DNA of 64,000 bases from Staphylococcus pseudoxylosus (GCF_003697915.1 NZ_RCVN01000001.1:62001-126000); one strand, 5' to 3'; positions 20,725 through 32,150 are shown, numbered from the stretch's first letter. Notes: generated by a model not told the origin, from the sequence alone. Translations and numbers: made by a program.

Positions 20725-22947
20725 TCATTGGTTCATTTCGGTATTTATAGTTAATTTGGAATTTAATTTTATAGTTACCTCTCCATACTCATTTGATTGG
20801 AAAACATGAGAACCTAACCTTTTTAATTTATTTATAACTTCTTGGTTGGGTAGATGATATCGATTGGTCTTACCTACAGAAACAAGACAAATGGTTGGTT
20901 GTATTTTTTGTATAAATTCATTGCTAGTACTTGTTTTACTTCCATGGTGACCCACTTTTAGTATATCTATCTTTGGCAATTTAAAATTACGCAAAAGTAT
21001 TTGTTCATTATTAGTGGTAGCATCTCCCATAAACAACATTTTAATCTTATTATATTCTATAAAAGTTACAATAGAATGTTCATTTAAATCCTCTGAATGC
21101 TTAATTGTTGAATCAAGCAAAGTAATATTTGCTTTACCTAGGTTAAATTGCTGTATATTTTTAAAATCAATCAGTTTTATATGATTTCTCTCACTTTGGT
21201 GGATTAAAGTCTTTAATTTATTTATGTTAAAACTTGTTGTATTAATGATTATATTTTTTATCTTGAACTTAGTTATTAAGTAACTTAATTCACCCATATG
21301 ATCTACATGGGGATGTGAAATAATAATATAATCTAAAGATGTTAGACCGTGCTTTTTAAGTGTAGGTATTATATGATATTCAGCTATATTATGATTTTCT
21401 TTCATTGCTGAATCCATAGCTGAGCCCTTCGATGTGCCACCAGTATCAATAAGTATGCTTTCTCGTTCATTTGTCTCGAATAGAAATGCATCACCTTGAT
21501 TCACATTTAACATTGTTAATTTATAAGAATCATCATGTGGCATGATTGTAGAAATGATATACAAAATAATCACAGTTATGATAAAACATACATAATATTT
21601 ATGAACTAAAAAAACTAATGCTATAAAAACTGTAACGAAAGTTAAAGTAATAAATATTTCATTAAGTTCAGGTACATGCCATTTATAAATGTTCATGTAT
21701 ATGAATAGATTGATAGCTACATCGTGGAACATCATCAATAAATTTAGTGGTGTGATAAGGAAGCTTAGTTCTAGGGGGAAATGTAAGAGGATAAAGATGA
21801 TTATAACAAATGGAAATAGAATAAATGTATAGAAAGGTACAAAAAAGAGGTTAGTTATAATACCAATCCATTGAATATGATTAAAATAAATAGCACTTAT
21901 CATAAATGAACCCAGTTGCGCAATTAAAGATAGATAGAAAATATTTTTTATCAAATGAGCTTTTTCTAATATTGGGAGAGCGAACAAAATAAAAAATGTG
22001 ATAAGAAAAGAGAATTGAAAGCCTAAATGATAAACAAAAGGTGGATGAAGCGAAGTCATAAAAATAAATGATAGTGATAGTATATTAAGCGCATTTTTTG
22101 CAATTGATTTAGATAATATAATTAATAAGAGACAAGTCATAGTTGCTCTTATAGCACTTGGAGCTAAACCTATATAAAAAACATATAATGGTAAAATAAC
22201 GCAAATGGCTATTTTAATGATAACAATTGGCCATTTCATATGGTTTAACAAAAAATATAATATGCTTGTTAATGTACCTATATGCATGCCACTAATGGCT
22301 AATAAATGATATATCCCAATATCCTTATATTTATCAATGTCGTCTTTACTAATTTCTGATACGTCACCACTTATAAGTGCAAAAATTTTACCCGTAGATT
22401 CAATGTGTAAATGCTTAAGTCGTTCTAATACGTACTGCTTGTGATAATCTAAAATATATGAATAATCTCTTTTAGGTTTATAACAACTATTAAAATCAAT
22501 ATTATTTATAAAAAGTGATAATTGGCTGTACGGGTGATTGCTGTACGACTTAAATATAGCATCAATTTTGCAATTTTGCCGAACAATTTTTGATTGTACT
22601 CCCCTAGCATTTTCACTTTTTATTTGATAATAATATTTAAATGTACGCTTTCCTATTTTGACATTTCCTGTTAACTTTTTATTGTTCAAATTTGGCTTAT
22701 TTATAAAATAAGCTTGAGTATGCACTGGTTGTTTCGTTAAAAAGTTTTGTTGTTCAACTGTCACTTTTAAATGATATTGAAAATAAACATTTGATAATAT
22801 TGGTATTAATATAATGAATAGTATTTGAAACCATCTTAACCTTTTTCTAGTACCTATTACCATTAGGATTACAAAGATCAGCATCGACAATGATTTGACA
22901 TGTAGCCATAAAATACCAACTAAATATGCTAATGCATAAAAAATCAA
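20725..22947 (-). CDS. comEC: DNA uptake channel protein ComEC
   Basis: Polytopic membrane protein that carries transforming single-stranded DNA across the membrane. The 740 residues comprise an N-terminal membrane and OB-like region, the central competence domain (about residues 190-470) with LLAISGMHIGTL, and a C-terminal metallo-beta-lactamase domain with SHPHVDHMGEL and VGHHGSKTSTSNEF. The gene is intact. The start codon is TTG, 4 bases after the comEB stop, with no clear ribosome-binding site, so translation probably depends on coupling to comEB. Confidence 0.95.
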   Translation of the reverse strand: MIFYALAYLVGILWLHVKSLSMLIFVILMVIGTRKRLRWFQILFIILIPILSNVYFQYHLKVTVEQQNFLTKQPVHTQAYFINKPNLNNKKLTGNVKIGKRTFKYYYQIKSENARGVQSKIVRQNCKIDAIFKSYSNHPYSQLSLFINNIDFNSCYKPKRDYSYILDYHKQYVLERLKHLHIESTGKIFALISGDVSEISKDDIDKYKDIGIYHLLAISGMHIGTLTSILYFLLNHMKWPIVIIKIAICVILPLYVFYIGLAPSAIRATMTCLLLIILSKSIAKNALNILSLSFIFMTSLHPPFVYHLGFQFSFLITFFILFALPILEKAHLIKNIFYLSLIAQLGSFMISAIYFNHIQWIGIITNLFFVPFYTFILFPFVIIIFILLHFPLELSFLITPLNLLMMFHDVAINLFIYMNIYKWHVPELNEIFITLTFVTVFIALVFLVHKYYVCFIITVIILYIISTIMPHDDSYKLTMLNVNQGDAFLFETNERESILIDTGGTSKGSAMDSAMKENHNIAEYHIIPTLKKHGLTSLDYIIISHPHVDHMGELSYLITKFKIKNIIINTTSFNINKLKTLIHQSERNHIKLIDFKNIQQFNLGKANITLLDSTIKHSEDLNEHSIVTFIEYNKIKMLFMGDATTNNEQILLRNFKLPKIDILKVGHHGSKTSTSNEFIQKIQPTICLVSVGKTNRYHLPNQEVINKLKRLGSHVFQSNEYGEVTIKLNSKLTINTEMNQ

Positions 22948-22951
22948 GAAG

Positions 22952-23413
22952 TTATTGATTCATTAAGTATTGTGCTACATGTTCTTGGTTGAAAGGGATT
23001 TTCGTGTGTTCGATACCTGATTGATCTAATAATTTCAACGCATAATCATGATTGTGATAATCTTCAGCGTAATAAATTGTTTTGATTCCTGCTTGTATAA
23101 TTGACTTCGTACAATTCAAACAAGGAAAATGCGTAACATAAATTGTTGCACCATCAGTAGATACTCCCTGTTTAGCACATTGTAATAATGCATTCATTTC
23201 AGCATGTATAGTACGTATACAGTGGCCATCTTCTAATAAACAACCTTCATCAATGCAATGAACCTCACCTGAAACAGACCCATTGTATCCTCCAGCTATA
23301 ATTCTATTATCCTTTACAACAGTAGCACCTACTGATAAGCGTTGACACGTAGAGCGTAGTGCCAATAAATGACTTTGTGCCATAAAATATTCTTCCCATT
23401 TAATGCGATCCAT
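22952..23413 (-). CDS. comEB: ComE operon protein 2 (dCMP deaminase family)
   Basis: Zinc-dependent deaminase of the deoxycytidylate deaminase family. The 153 residues have the zinc motifs HAEMNALLQCA (near residue 68) and PCLNCTK. In B. subtilis comEB is not needed for transformation although it sits in the comE operon. The deaminase residues are all present, so an active dCMP deaminase supplying dUMP is likely. It lies between comEA and comEC. Confidence 0.93.
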   Translation of the reverse strand: MDRIKWEEYFMAQSHLLALRSTCQRLSVGATVVKDNRIIAGGYNGSVSGEVHCIDEGCLLEDGHCIRTIHAEMNALLQCAKQGVSTDGATIYVTHFPCLNCTKSIIQAGIKTIYYAEDYHNHDYALKLLDQSGIEHTKIPFNQEHVAQYLMNQ

Positions 23414-23497
23414 GATGTTAGCCTCCGTCTTTTGATTAAAATATGATTTTGATTTAATTATAGGTTAATTTGTATCATTTAAAAATGCAACAAAAAC

Positions 23498-24211
23498 TTA
23501 AACTACAAAGTAATCACTGATCCTTTCCAGTGTTTTTGATCCTATGCCTTTAACTTCTTTCAATTGCTCCACTGATTCAAAATTCCCATGTTGCTCTCTA
23601 TATTCAATAATAGATTTAGCTTTTGTAGGACCAATACCATTTACACTTAATAATTGAGTTTCGCTAGCACTATTTAAGTTTATTTTCCCTTGTTGGCTAT
23701 CGTTCATTTCAGTTTTCAAAGCTGGTGTTTGGTCTTGTTGGTGGTTATTTGATTTACTTGAACCATTAGTATTTGCGACTGGTGTTTCTCCCTTTTTGGG
23801 AATATATACAACTTTTTGATCCAACAACTTTTCTGCAAGGTTAATAGTTGAAAGATCTGCATTATCCAAAATCTGTGCTTTATCTAATAACTGTTTGACT
23901 CTATCTGTAGACTTCATTTCGTAGATATTAGGATGTTTAACCGCACCTTTTACATCTACAATAATAACTTCATTTTCGGATTTTCTGGGTTTTTCTTTTC
24001 GATTAATATTGGATTCAGTTTCTTTAGATTGAGATTCACTTGCAACTTTATTTATAGATACTGTTGAAATTTCGTTCATCTTTTTGTCATCCATATGAAT
24101 AAATTTATTGACTAACAAAATAAGTGTTAGTAATAAAACGATTGAAATAAAGCTAAATATAATTTTATATTTGATACAAATTTCTTTCCATCTTTCCCAT
24201 TGAAAGAACAT
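23498..24211 (-). CDS. comEA: Competence DNA receptor ComEA
   Basis: Membrane-anchored receptor that binds double-stranded DNA during uptake. The 237 residues have one N-terminal membrane helix (about 16-36), a linker rich in Ser/Glu/Lys, an SLBB-type domain (about 85-145, with VIIVDVKGAVKHPNIYEM), a low-complexity stretch, and a C-terminal pair of helix-hairpin-helix motifs (INLNSASETQLLSVNGIGP, VEQLKEVKGIGSKT). The ATG follows AAAGGAGTG; a start seven codons earlier would lie inside this site. That ribosome-binding site is the 3' arm of a strong stem-loop. Confidence 0.94.
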   Translation of the reverse strand: MFFQWERWKEICIKYKIIFSFISIVLLLTLILLVNKFIHMDDKKMNEISTVSINKVASESQSKETESNINRKEKPRKSENEVIIVDVKGAVKHPNIYEMKSTDRVKQLLDKAQILDNADLSTINLAEKLLDQKVVYIPKKGETPVANTNGSSKSNNHQQDQTPALKTEMNDSQQGKINLNSASETQLLSVNGIGPTKAKSIIEYREQHGNFESVEQLKEVKGIGSKTLERISDYFVV

Positions 24212-24212
24212 A

Positions 24213-24255
24213 AAAATCACTCCTTTATACAATACACGTACAAAGGAGTGATTTT
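24213..24255 (-). terminator. Stem-loop that contains the comEA ribosome-binding site
   Basis: A perfect 14-base inverted repeat (24213-24226 with 24242-24255) with a 15-base loop. On the minus strand the second arm is followed by T residues, as in an intrinsic terminator for the upstream methyltransferase operon. The same arm is the comEA ribosome-binding site AAAGGAGTG, one base beyond the T run from the ATG. Confidence 0.85.
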
Positions 24256-24259
24256 ACTT

Positions 24260-24976
24260 TTATTTTTTAACAATGAAAAACAAGCGGTGTCCTTCAGCAT
24301 CATGATTATCAATTTCAAAATCTACAAATGTCTGAATATCCTTAAAACCTACTTGGGCAAGCATTTCCTTGTATTCTGATTCTAGGTAGGTACGCTGATA
24401 GTGAGATTCATCAAATCGATTATACTTACCATCAGATTGCCTAATGAAAAATGACATATCATGCCATACACTTAATGGTTCTTCACCTTTAACAGCTTCC
24501 CATCCAAGAAATACATCATCCGATTCATCAATATAACTTTGATTATTAAATAAAGTATCCATTTTAAAACTTGTGTGCACATCAAACATAAATACTCCAT
24601 TATTATCTAAATGCTCGAAAACACGTTTGAAAGTAGCAACAACATGCTCTGTCTCAGGTAAATAATTTAATGAATCGCAAAAAATAGTGATAACATCAAA
24701 TGATGTGTTGAGTTGAAAATCAGTCATATCGCCTTCTAGCCAATTAACATGTTCTGATTTTTGTGCTGCTATCGCGAGCATATCGATACTGAGGTCCATA
24801 CCAGTCACTTGTTTAAATTCATTAAATAATGACGTTAAGCTACCTGTACCACATCCTATATCTAGGATAGAGCCTTTATCTTCTGCAAAATAATTTACAA
24901 TCTCTAACCAAGACTCATAAGGTTGATCAAGCGTTAACTGATCGTAAAACAAGCTCATTTCTTCATACTGAGACAT
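24260..24976 (-). CDS. Class I SAM-dependent methyltransferase (YqeM-like)
   Basis: The 238 residues form one Rossmann-type methyltransferase domain with motif I ILDIGCGTGSLTSLF (near residues 39-53) and GMDLSIDML after it. The substrate is unknown; the conserved position between rsfS and comEA corresponds to B. subtilis yqeM. It starts 2 bases after the rsfS stop and ends at the comEA stem-loop, which probably closes the operon. Confidence 0.88.
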   Translation of the reverse strand: MSQYEEMSLFYDQLTLDQPYESWLEIVNYFAEDKGSILDIGCGTGSLTSLFNEFKQVTGMDLSIDMLAIAAQKSEHVNWLEGDMTDFQLNTSFDVITIFCDSLNYLPETEHVVATFKRVFEHLDNNGVFMFDVHTSFKMDTLFNNQSYIDESDDVFLGWEAVKGEEPLSVWHDMSFFIRQSDGKYNRFDESHYQRTYLESEYKEMLAQVGFKDIQTFVDFEIDNHDAEGHRLFFIVKK

Positions 24977-24978
24977 AA

Positions 24979-25332
24979 TTAATATACTACCTGTCTATAT
25001 GATTCTAATGGTGCGTCTCTATATAATTTTTCAATATTATAATAATCTCTTTCGTCTTTGTGGAAAACGTGTACGACTACATTTGCTAAATCAATAAGAA
25101 TCCATCTCGCTTCATTAAAGCCTTCCATACGCTTAACTTCAATTTCTGCTTCGTTAGCTACGTCTTTAACTGCACGTGCGATTGATTGAACTTGTTTTTC
25201 ATTATTTCCGTGACAAACTACGAAATAATCTGTCATATCGCTAATACCTTTCATGTTTAATGAAATAATATCTTCTGCTTTTTTATTCTCTGTTGCTTCG
25301 ACAGCTAGCTTTAATAGTTGATCTGATTTCAT
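24979..25332 (-). CDS. rsfS: Ribosomal silencing factor RsfS
   Basis: Binds ribosomal protein L14 on the 50S subunit and blocks subunit joining when nutrients are scarce. The 117 residues show the family core DYFVVCHGNNEKQVQSIA and WILIDLANVVVHVFHKDERDYYNIEKLY. Its start follows the yqeK stop directly. In many Firmicutes it lies in this nadD-yqeK-rsfS order. Confidence 0.96.
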   Translation of the reverse strand: MKSDQLLKLAVEATENKKAEDIISLNMKGISDMTDYFVVCHGNNEKQVQSIARAVKDVANEAEIEVKRMEGFNEARWILIDLANVVVHVFHKDERDYYNIEKLYRDAPLESYRQVVY

Positions 25333-26769
<1,437 letters not shown>

Positions 26770-26780
26770 AATTAGCTCCT

Positions 26781-27578
26781 TTATAAATGCTTTAAAACTG
26801 CCTCTTTCATAATTTGGATTTGAGGTAGTTCATTTGTCCATATTTTAAAACTCTCTGCTCCTTGATATACAAACATATCAAGGCCATTGTGAATTGGATT
26901 TCCTTTCGCTTCTGCTATTTCTAAAATTGGCGTTTTAAAAGGTACATACACAATATCACTAACTAAAGTTCGCGAATCTAAATGATCTAGATTAATAACT
27001 ACTTCCTTGTTTTCATGCATACCGGCCGGTGTTGTATTAATCACAATATCAAATTCATCTAGCGCTTGTTCTGCTTCTTCCAAAGTAATTTGGTTCACAT
27101 CTAAATCCCAATTTTCAAAACGTTTCAAAGTTCTATTAGCAATTGTTAATTTAGAGTGTACATGCTTAACTAATTCATTTGCAATACCTTTACTTGCACC
27201 GCCAGCACCTAAAATTAATATATAAGCATTTTCCAAATCTGGATATACCTGTTTTAAGCCCGTTACATACCCAATACCATCTGTATTGTAGCCAATCCAT
27301 TTACCATCTTCAATTTTCACTGTATTAACTGCGCCAACTGTCTTGGATTGATCATCTATTTCATCTAGATATGGCAATATATTTTCTTTATGAGGAATCG
27401 TCACATTAAATCCAGAAAGTGCTTTTTCATTAATAATTTCTTTGATTAGGTGAAATTGGTCTTCTGGTATATTGATTGCTTCATAAGATGATGGATTGTT
27501 TAACGCTTTAAAATTCGCATTATGCATGATTGGGGATAATGAATGTACTATTGGGTTACCTATTACCGCATATTTCAT
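26781..27578 (-). CDS. aroE: Shikimate dehydrogenase
   Basis: NADPH-dependent reduction of 3-dehydroshikimate to shikimate in aromatic amino acid synthesis. The 265 residues show the substrate motifs [19 protein letters not shown] and [11 protein letters not shown] (catalytic Lys), the [10 protein letters not shown] nucleotide-binding loop and the NRT motif for NADP. It lies between yqeH and yhbY, an order seen widely in Bacillales. Confidence 0.97.
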   Translation of the reverse strand: MKYAVIGNPIVHSLSPIMHNANFKALNNPSSYEAINIPEDQFHLIKEIINEKALSGFNVTIPHKENILPYLDEIDDQSKTVGAVNTVKIEDGKWIGYNTDGIGYVTGLKQVYPDLENAYILILGAGGASKGIANELVKHVHSKLTIANRTLKRFENWDLDVNQITLEEAEQALDEFDIVINTTPAGMHENKEVVINLDHLDSRTLVSDIVYVPFKTPILEIAEAKGNPIHNGLDMFVYQGAESFKIWTNELPQIQIMKEAVLKHL

Positions 27579-27590
27579 GTTTATGCCACC

Positions 27591-28697
27591 TTACATTATT
27601 GAATTTCTTAATACTACATCAACATTTTTAGGTACGCGAATGATAACTTTAGCACCTTCATCAATTGTAATAAACCCTAAACCAGAAATCATCACGTCGC
27701 GTTTTTCTTTTCCAGTTTCCAACCTTACCGCTTTAACATTTTGTAAGTCAAAATGCTCTGGGTTATTAGGTGGCGCAAGCACAGCACCTAACTGATTACG
27801 CCATAATTCATTGGCATTTTCAGTTTTGGTACGATGTATATTTAATTCATTAGAAAAATAACAGACTAGTGGCCGTTTCCCACCACTCACGTAATCGATT
27901 CTTGCTAGTCCACCAAAGAATAGGGTTTGACCTTCATTCAATTGGTATATACGTTGTTTAACTTCCTTTTTCGGCATGATTGTCTTAAGTTCATTTTCAG
28001 TGACATAATGTGTCATCTGATGTTCTTGAATTACGCCAGGTGTATCGTACATGAAAGAAGTATCATCTAAAGGAATATCAATCATATCTAAAGTCGTACC
28101 TGGAAATCTTGATGTTGTAACTACGTCTTTTTCGCCAACACTTCGTTCAATTAATTTATTAATAAGCGTTGATTTCCCTACATTTGTCGTACCTACAATA
28201 TATACGTCTTCACTGTTTCTTAATGTATTTATTGAATTTAATAAATCTTCAATCCCTTCATTTTTCTCAGCAGAAATAAGTACAACATCATCAGCTTCTA
28301 GGCCATATTTTCTAGCAGTCTTTTTCAGCCGCTCTTTCACACGACGCTTATTAATTTGTTTAGGTAATAAATCTATTTTATTGGCTACTAAAATAATCTT
28401 TTTGTTACCTACAATACGTTTAATTGCATTAATAAATGAACCTTCAAAATCAAATACATCAACTACATTCACAACAATTCCGCTTCTATCAGCTAAGCCA
28501 TTGAGTAATTTTAAGAAGTCTTCACTATCTAACCCTACATCTTGTACTTCGTTGTAATTCTTCAATCTAAAGCATCTCTTACAAATGACATCCTCGCGGT
28601 ATAAATTATGTTCTGGTACATAACCGGGCGCATTTGGATCTTCAGCTTGTAATGGAGCACCACAACCAATACATTTCAATATTTCAGTTTCAGCCAA
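27591..28697 (-). CDS. yqeH: Ribosome-biogenesis GTPase YqeH
   Basis: Circularly permuted GTPase required for 30S assembly. The 368 residues begin with a zinc finger (CIGCGAPLQ and CKRCFRLKNY, residues about 9-47). The G motifs come in permuted order: NKIDLL first, then GTTNVGKSTLI, then DTPG. A C-terminal RNA-binding domain follows. The start is TTG, with GGAGGAAAAC a few bases upstream, immediately after the yqeG stop. Confidence 0.96.
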   Translation of the reverse strand: MAETEILKCIGCGAPLQAEDPNAPGYVPEHNLYREDVICKRCFRLKNYNEVQDVGLDSEDFLKLLNGLADRSGIVVNVVDVFDFEGSFINAIKRIVGNKKIILVANKIDLLPKQINKRRVKERLKKTARKYGLEADDVVLISAEKNEGIEDLLNSINTLRNSEDVYIVGTTNVGKSTLINKLIERSVGEKDVVTTSRFPGTTLDMIDIPLDDTSFMYDTPGVIQEHQMTHYVTENELKTIMPKKEVKQRIYQLNEGQTLFFGGLARIDYVSGGKRPLVCYFSNELNIHRTKTENANELWRNQLGAVLAPPNNPEHFDLQNVKAVRLETGKEKRDVMISGLGFITIDEGAKVIIRVPKNVDVVLRNSIM

Positions 28698-29225
28698 TCA
28701 GTTTTCCTCCCATGTAATATAACCTTTTTTTCTAAAATGTTGTAACAATCTTCGCTCGATTAAACGGTTGAATTTTGTTATAAAGCCATCTGTTTGTTTT
28801 ACAGGAACAACCATAATTGTAAATAAGCCTCTTCTATTACCACCAAATACGTCTGTTAGCATTTGATCTCCTATTACTACAATCTCAGAAGGCTTCAAAT
28901 TCATTAATTTTGATGCTTGGTTAAAAGCTCTACCTCTTGGTTTTTTCGCCCTAAATATATAATCAACTTTTAATGATTCTGAAAAACTTCCAACACGTTG
29001 TTTATTATTATTAGAAACAATTGTTACTGTAATACCTGCTTCTTTTGCTTGTTCAAACCATTGTTTAACAGCCTCTGTTGGATTTGCTACATCCCATCCT
29101 ACAAGTGTATTATCTAAATCTGTAATTATACCTTTAACACCAGATGCTGCAAGTTTTTCAATATCTATTTGAAAAATAGATTGAACATATTCATTTGGCA
29201 TAAAATAATGCTTTATCATACCCAT
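28698..29225 (-). CDS. yqeG: HAD-superfamily phosphatase YqeG
   Basis: Type IIIA HAD phosphatase. The 175 residues contain the catalytic motif DLDNTLVGWD (near residue 37), the motif II serine in TIVSNNNK, the motif III lysine region and VIGDQMLTDVFGGN. The substrate is unknown in most bacteria. Operon position next to yqeH is conserved. Confidence 0.9.
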   Translation of the reverse strand: MGMIKHYFMPNEYVQSIFQIDIEKLAASGVKGIITDLDNTLVGWDVANPTEAVKQWFEQAKEAGITVTIVSNNNKQRVGSFSESLKVDYIFRAKKPRGRAFNQASKLMNLKPSEIVVIGDQMLTDVFGGNRRGLFTIMVVPVKQTDGFITKFNRLIERRLLQHFRKKGYITWEEN

Positions 29226-29240
29226 TTTATTTTCACCTTT

Positions 29241-29933
29241 TTATATAGTTTTAATTAAGTGTTCTACGATTTCACTTGAAGATATTGCTGCTTTTTCTAA
29301 AAATGCTTCAAATGTAATACCCGCATCGCCATCTGCTAAATCTGAAATTGCACGAGTAATTATAAATGGCATGTTGAATTGATGACAAGTTTGTGCAATC
29401 GCAGTAGCTTCCATTTCCGCTGCCATAGCTTGAGGAAAGTTTGTTTTAATTGCCATTCGTTGTTCACTAGTACCAATAAAACTATCGCCACTAACGATTA
29501 AGCCTGTCTTGGCATTGATTTGTTGTTGCTCAATAGCTTCAATTGCTTTGTTTATTAATGCTTTATCTGCAACAAATTGTGCCGGCATTTGTGGGATTTG
29601 TCCTAGTTGATAGCCAAAAGCTCTTGCGTCTGCATCATGATAGGCAACCATATCACTTGCGACAACGTCTCCTACATTTAATGATTTGTCTAGTGCACCG
29701 GCAGAACCTGTATTAATAATTAAGTCAGGCTTAAATTGATTAATTAATAATGTAGTTGAAATCGCTACATTCACTTTACCAATACCACTTTGTGTAAGAA
29801 TTATGTCTTTACCTTCTAAATTCCCTTTATAAAAGATTACATGCGCGATTTTAATTTCTTCTAAATTTTTTATTTTATCTTTTAAGATTGCTACTTCTTC
29901 TTCCATAGCACCTATAATACCAATCACATTCAT
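29241..29933 (-). CDS. mtnN: 5'-methylthioadenosine/S-adenosylhomocysteine nucleosidase
   Basis: Cleaves adenine from 5'-methylthioadenosine and S-adenosylhomocysteine, recycling methyl-donor by-products and feeding autoinducer-2 precursor synthesis. The 230 residues show [10 protein letters not shown] at the start, the [10 protein letters not shown] motif with the catalytic Glu and [10 protein letters not shown] with the catalytic Asp. First gene of the run toward comEA. Confidence 0.97.
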   Translation of the reverse strand: MNVIGIIGAMEEEVAILKDKIKNLEEIKIAHVIFYKGNLEGKDIILTQSGIGKVNVAISTTLLINQFKPDLIINTGSAGALDKSLNVGDVVASDMVAYHDADARAFGYQLGQIPQMPAQFVADKALINKAIEAIEQQQINAKTGLIVSGDSFIGTSEQRMAIKTNFPQAMAAEMEATAIAQTCHQFNMPFIITRAISDLADGDAGITFEAFLEKAAISSSEIVEHLIKTI

Positions 29934-30100
29934 TCACCTCATCTTAAAATCCTAGCCTTAGTTATTCTACCACATTTAAAGGAATAGCTCGATATTAGTT
30001 CTATGTTTTTATTCAAATTCCAAATATTCAATTCATTAACTATTTCGATTTTTAATATAAATCATTTCTATCCTATTTAATTGTGACCGTTTCATAGTTA

Positions 30101-30142
30101 AAACCCTGTAAGTATGCGTCAATGACAATACTTACAGGGTTT
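30101..30142 (-). terminator. Terminator of the pxp-biotin operon
   Basis: A perfect 15-base inverted repeat (30101-30115 with 30128-30142) and a 12-base loop, 13 bases after the stop of the transporter gene. It can be read on either strand, but the plus strand has no gene here. Confidence 0.85.
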
Positions 30143-30155
30143 ATAAAATTATTTA

Positions 30156-31388
30156 TTAACTACCAAATAATTCAGTGAGTCCTTGTAATGAGAACACGCC
30201 CGTCACTATAGTTACTATGACTGCAACAATACCGAAAATCAACATCCATGTCGGGTGCTTATAATCTCCGACTATAGATTTACGTTTACTAGCAATCAAT
30301 ATTGTACCTAACGTAATTGGTAAAATCAAACCATTTAATGCCCCTGCAACTATTAATAGTGTTACAGGCTTACCTAATGATAAGAATACTAAAGTTGAAA
30401 ACACAATAAAACTAATTACAATGATATTTGTTTTATTATAGACTGATTTATGAAGTGTTTTTAAGAACGTAGCACTCGTATATGCAGAACCAATAACTGA
30501 TGACATGGCTGCAGCAAATAATACAACACCAAAGATATTACGTCCTATCGGTCCTAGAACATGTTCAAACACAGAAGCTGGTGGATTTTCTGAGTTTAAT
30601 GTTACACCGGTAACTACTACACCTAGTACTGCTAAGAATAGCAATGTTCTTAAAACACCTGTTGTTAAAATACCTGAGATGGCTGCTTTATTTACAAATG
30701 GTAAGTATGCTTTCCCCTGAATGCCTGAGTCTAATATTCTATGTGCTCCTGCAAAAGTAATATAACCACCAACCGTACCACCGACTAAAGTAATAATAGG
30801 CAAGACTAGTGCAAGTGGTTGTTCAGGCATTACTAAATGCTTAGCCGCTTCAGCATAAGGTGGATTCGCCTTGAACATAACAAATGCTACTACAATAATC
30901 ATCAATACACCTAAGAACATTGTAACTATATCCATTATTTTCTGTCCGCTTTTACTAATAAATATACCGATTGATAAGACGGCGGTAATGGCTGCACCAA
31001 TTTTAACATCTAAGCCAAATATGGCATTTAGTCCTAGTCCAGCACCAGCAATATTACCGATGTTAAATGCGAGACCACCTATTGCAATAAGAATAGAAAT
31101 AAATGTTCCTAGTCCATTGAATATTTCATTAGCTATTTCTTGTCCTCGTTTTCCGGTTACAACTAGCACACGCCAAATATTAATTTGTGCACCTATATCA
31201 ATAATTATTGATAGCAAAATGGCAAATGCAAAACTTGAAGCAAATTGCGCAGTAAAGACAGCAGTTTGTGTTAAAAATGCTGGTCCTATTGCGGAAGTCG
31301 CCATTAAAAATACTGACCCTAATAGTAGTCTTTTGTGATTCTTAGTAAACTTAAATTCTTGCTCATCTGACTTTAATCTTTCCCCCAT
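30156..31388 (-). CDS. Nramp-fold transporter without the metal-binding motifs (YcsG-like)
   Basis: Integral membrane protein of 410 residues with about 11 predicted helices and the overall Nramp (LeuT) fold. In metal-carrying Nramps, helix 1 has DPGN and helix 6 has MPHN. Here the matching positions read Gly35-Pro-Ala-Phe38 (after SAI) and Gly207-Gly-Tyr-Ile210 (after VGGTV). The residues that hold the metal ion are therefore gone, and transport of divalent metals is unlikely. The gene is the last of the operon with pxpA, pxpB, pxpC and two biotin-enzyme genes, and B. subtilis has the related ycsG next to ycsF-kipI-kipA. Uptake of 5-oxoproline or another organic substrate is a reasonable inference but not shown. 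Confidence 0.85.
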   Translation of the reverse strand: MGERLKSDEQEFKFTKNHKRLLLGSVFLMATSAIGPAFLTQTAVFTAQFASSFAFAILLSIIIDIGAQINIWRVLVVTGKRGQEIANEIFNGLGTFISILIAIGGLAFNIGNIAGAGLGLNAIFGLDVKIGAAITAVLSIGIFISKSGQKIMDIVTMFLGVLMIIVVAFVMFKANPPYAEAAKHLVMPEQPLALVLPIITLVGGTVGGYITFAGAHRILDSGIQGKAYLPFVNKAAISGILTTGVLRTLLFLAVLGVVVTGVTLNSENPPASVFEHVLGPIGRNIFGVVLFAAAMSSVIGSAYTSATFLKTLHKSVYNKTNIIVISFIVFSTLVFLSLGKPVTLLIVAGALNGLILPITLGTILIASKRKSIVGDYKHPTWMLIFGIVAVIVTIVTGVFSLQGLTELFGS

Positions 31389-31391
31389 AAT

Positions 31392-32150
31392 TTAGCCCTC
31401 CAGCCTTGAAATAGAAATACCTTCTTTCGACAATCTTTCTCTTATTTGCGATACAAATTCAAGCGCATGCGCACCATCCCCGTGTACGCAAATAGTATCT
31501 GCTTCTATATCTATTGTATTGTTATTTTTGGTAATAACTTTTTGTGATTTTACCATATTTATAACTTGTTCGATAGCTTCATTTGTATCTGTAATAAGTG
31601 CATTGGCATCTTTTCTACTTACAAGCTGTCCATCATCTTCATAGCGTCTATCAGCAAACACTTCTGAAGCAGTTGCTAATCCTACTGATTTAGCTTCTGA
31701 TATAAGCAATGTATTTGATAGTCCAACAAATATCAGTGATTCATCAAAGTCATAAACTGCTTGTGCAATTGCTTGTGCAATTGCTTTATCTCTTGCCCCC
31801 ATTTGATATAGCGCTCCATGAGGTTTCACATGATTCATTGAAACATCATGGATTTTACAAAATCCATAAAGTGCACCTAGTTGATAAACTACAATATCGT
31901 AAATCTCATTCGGCGTAATATCCATATTTCTGCGACCAAACCCTTGCAAGTCTGGTAAACCTGGATGTGCACCAATTCCAATATTATGTTGTTTTGCGAG
32001 TGCAATCGTTTGATTCATAACATGTTGATCACCAGCATGAAAACCACAAGCTATATTTGCTGATGTAACGAGTGGAATAATATCTTTGTCGCCACCAAAA
32101 GAATAATTACCAAATGCTTCTCCTAAATCGCAATTTAAATCCACTTTCAT
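31392..32150 (-). CDS. pxpA: 5-oxoprolinase subunit A (LamB/YcsF family)
   Basis: PxpA works with PxpB and PxpC to open 5-oxoproline (pyroglutamate) to glutamate with ATP. The 252 residues begin with the family signature [14 protein letters not shown] and contain [11 protein letters not shown] and GAHPGLPD (metal and substrate region) and VKPHGALY. The start overlaps the accC stop by 4 bases (ATGA). The older lactam-utilisation name LamB refers to the same family. Confidence 0.93.
   Translation of the reverse strand: MKVDLNCDLGEAFGNYSFGGDKDIIPLVTSANIACGFHAGDQHVMNQTIALAKQHNIGIGAHPGLPDLQGFGRRNMDITPNEIYDIVVYQLGALYGFCKIHDVSMNHVKPHGALYQMGARDKAIAQAIAQAVYDFDESLIFVGLSNTLLISEAKSVGLATASEVFADRRYEDDGQLVSRKDANALITDTNEAIEQVINMVKSQKVITKNNNTIDIEADTICVHGDGAHALEFVSQIRERLSKEGISISRLEG

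Noticed and set aside
30156-31388. Manganese transporter MntH
   Set aside because: The fold fits, but the DPGN and MPHN metal motifs are replaced by GPAF and GGYI, and the gene lies in an oxoprolinase operon.
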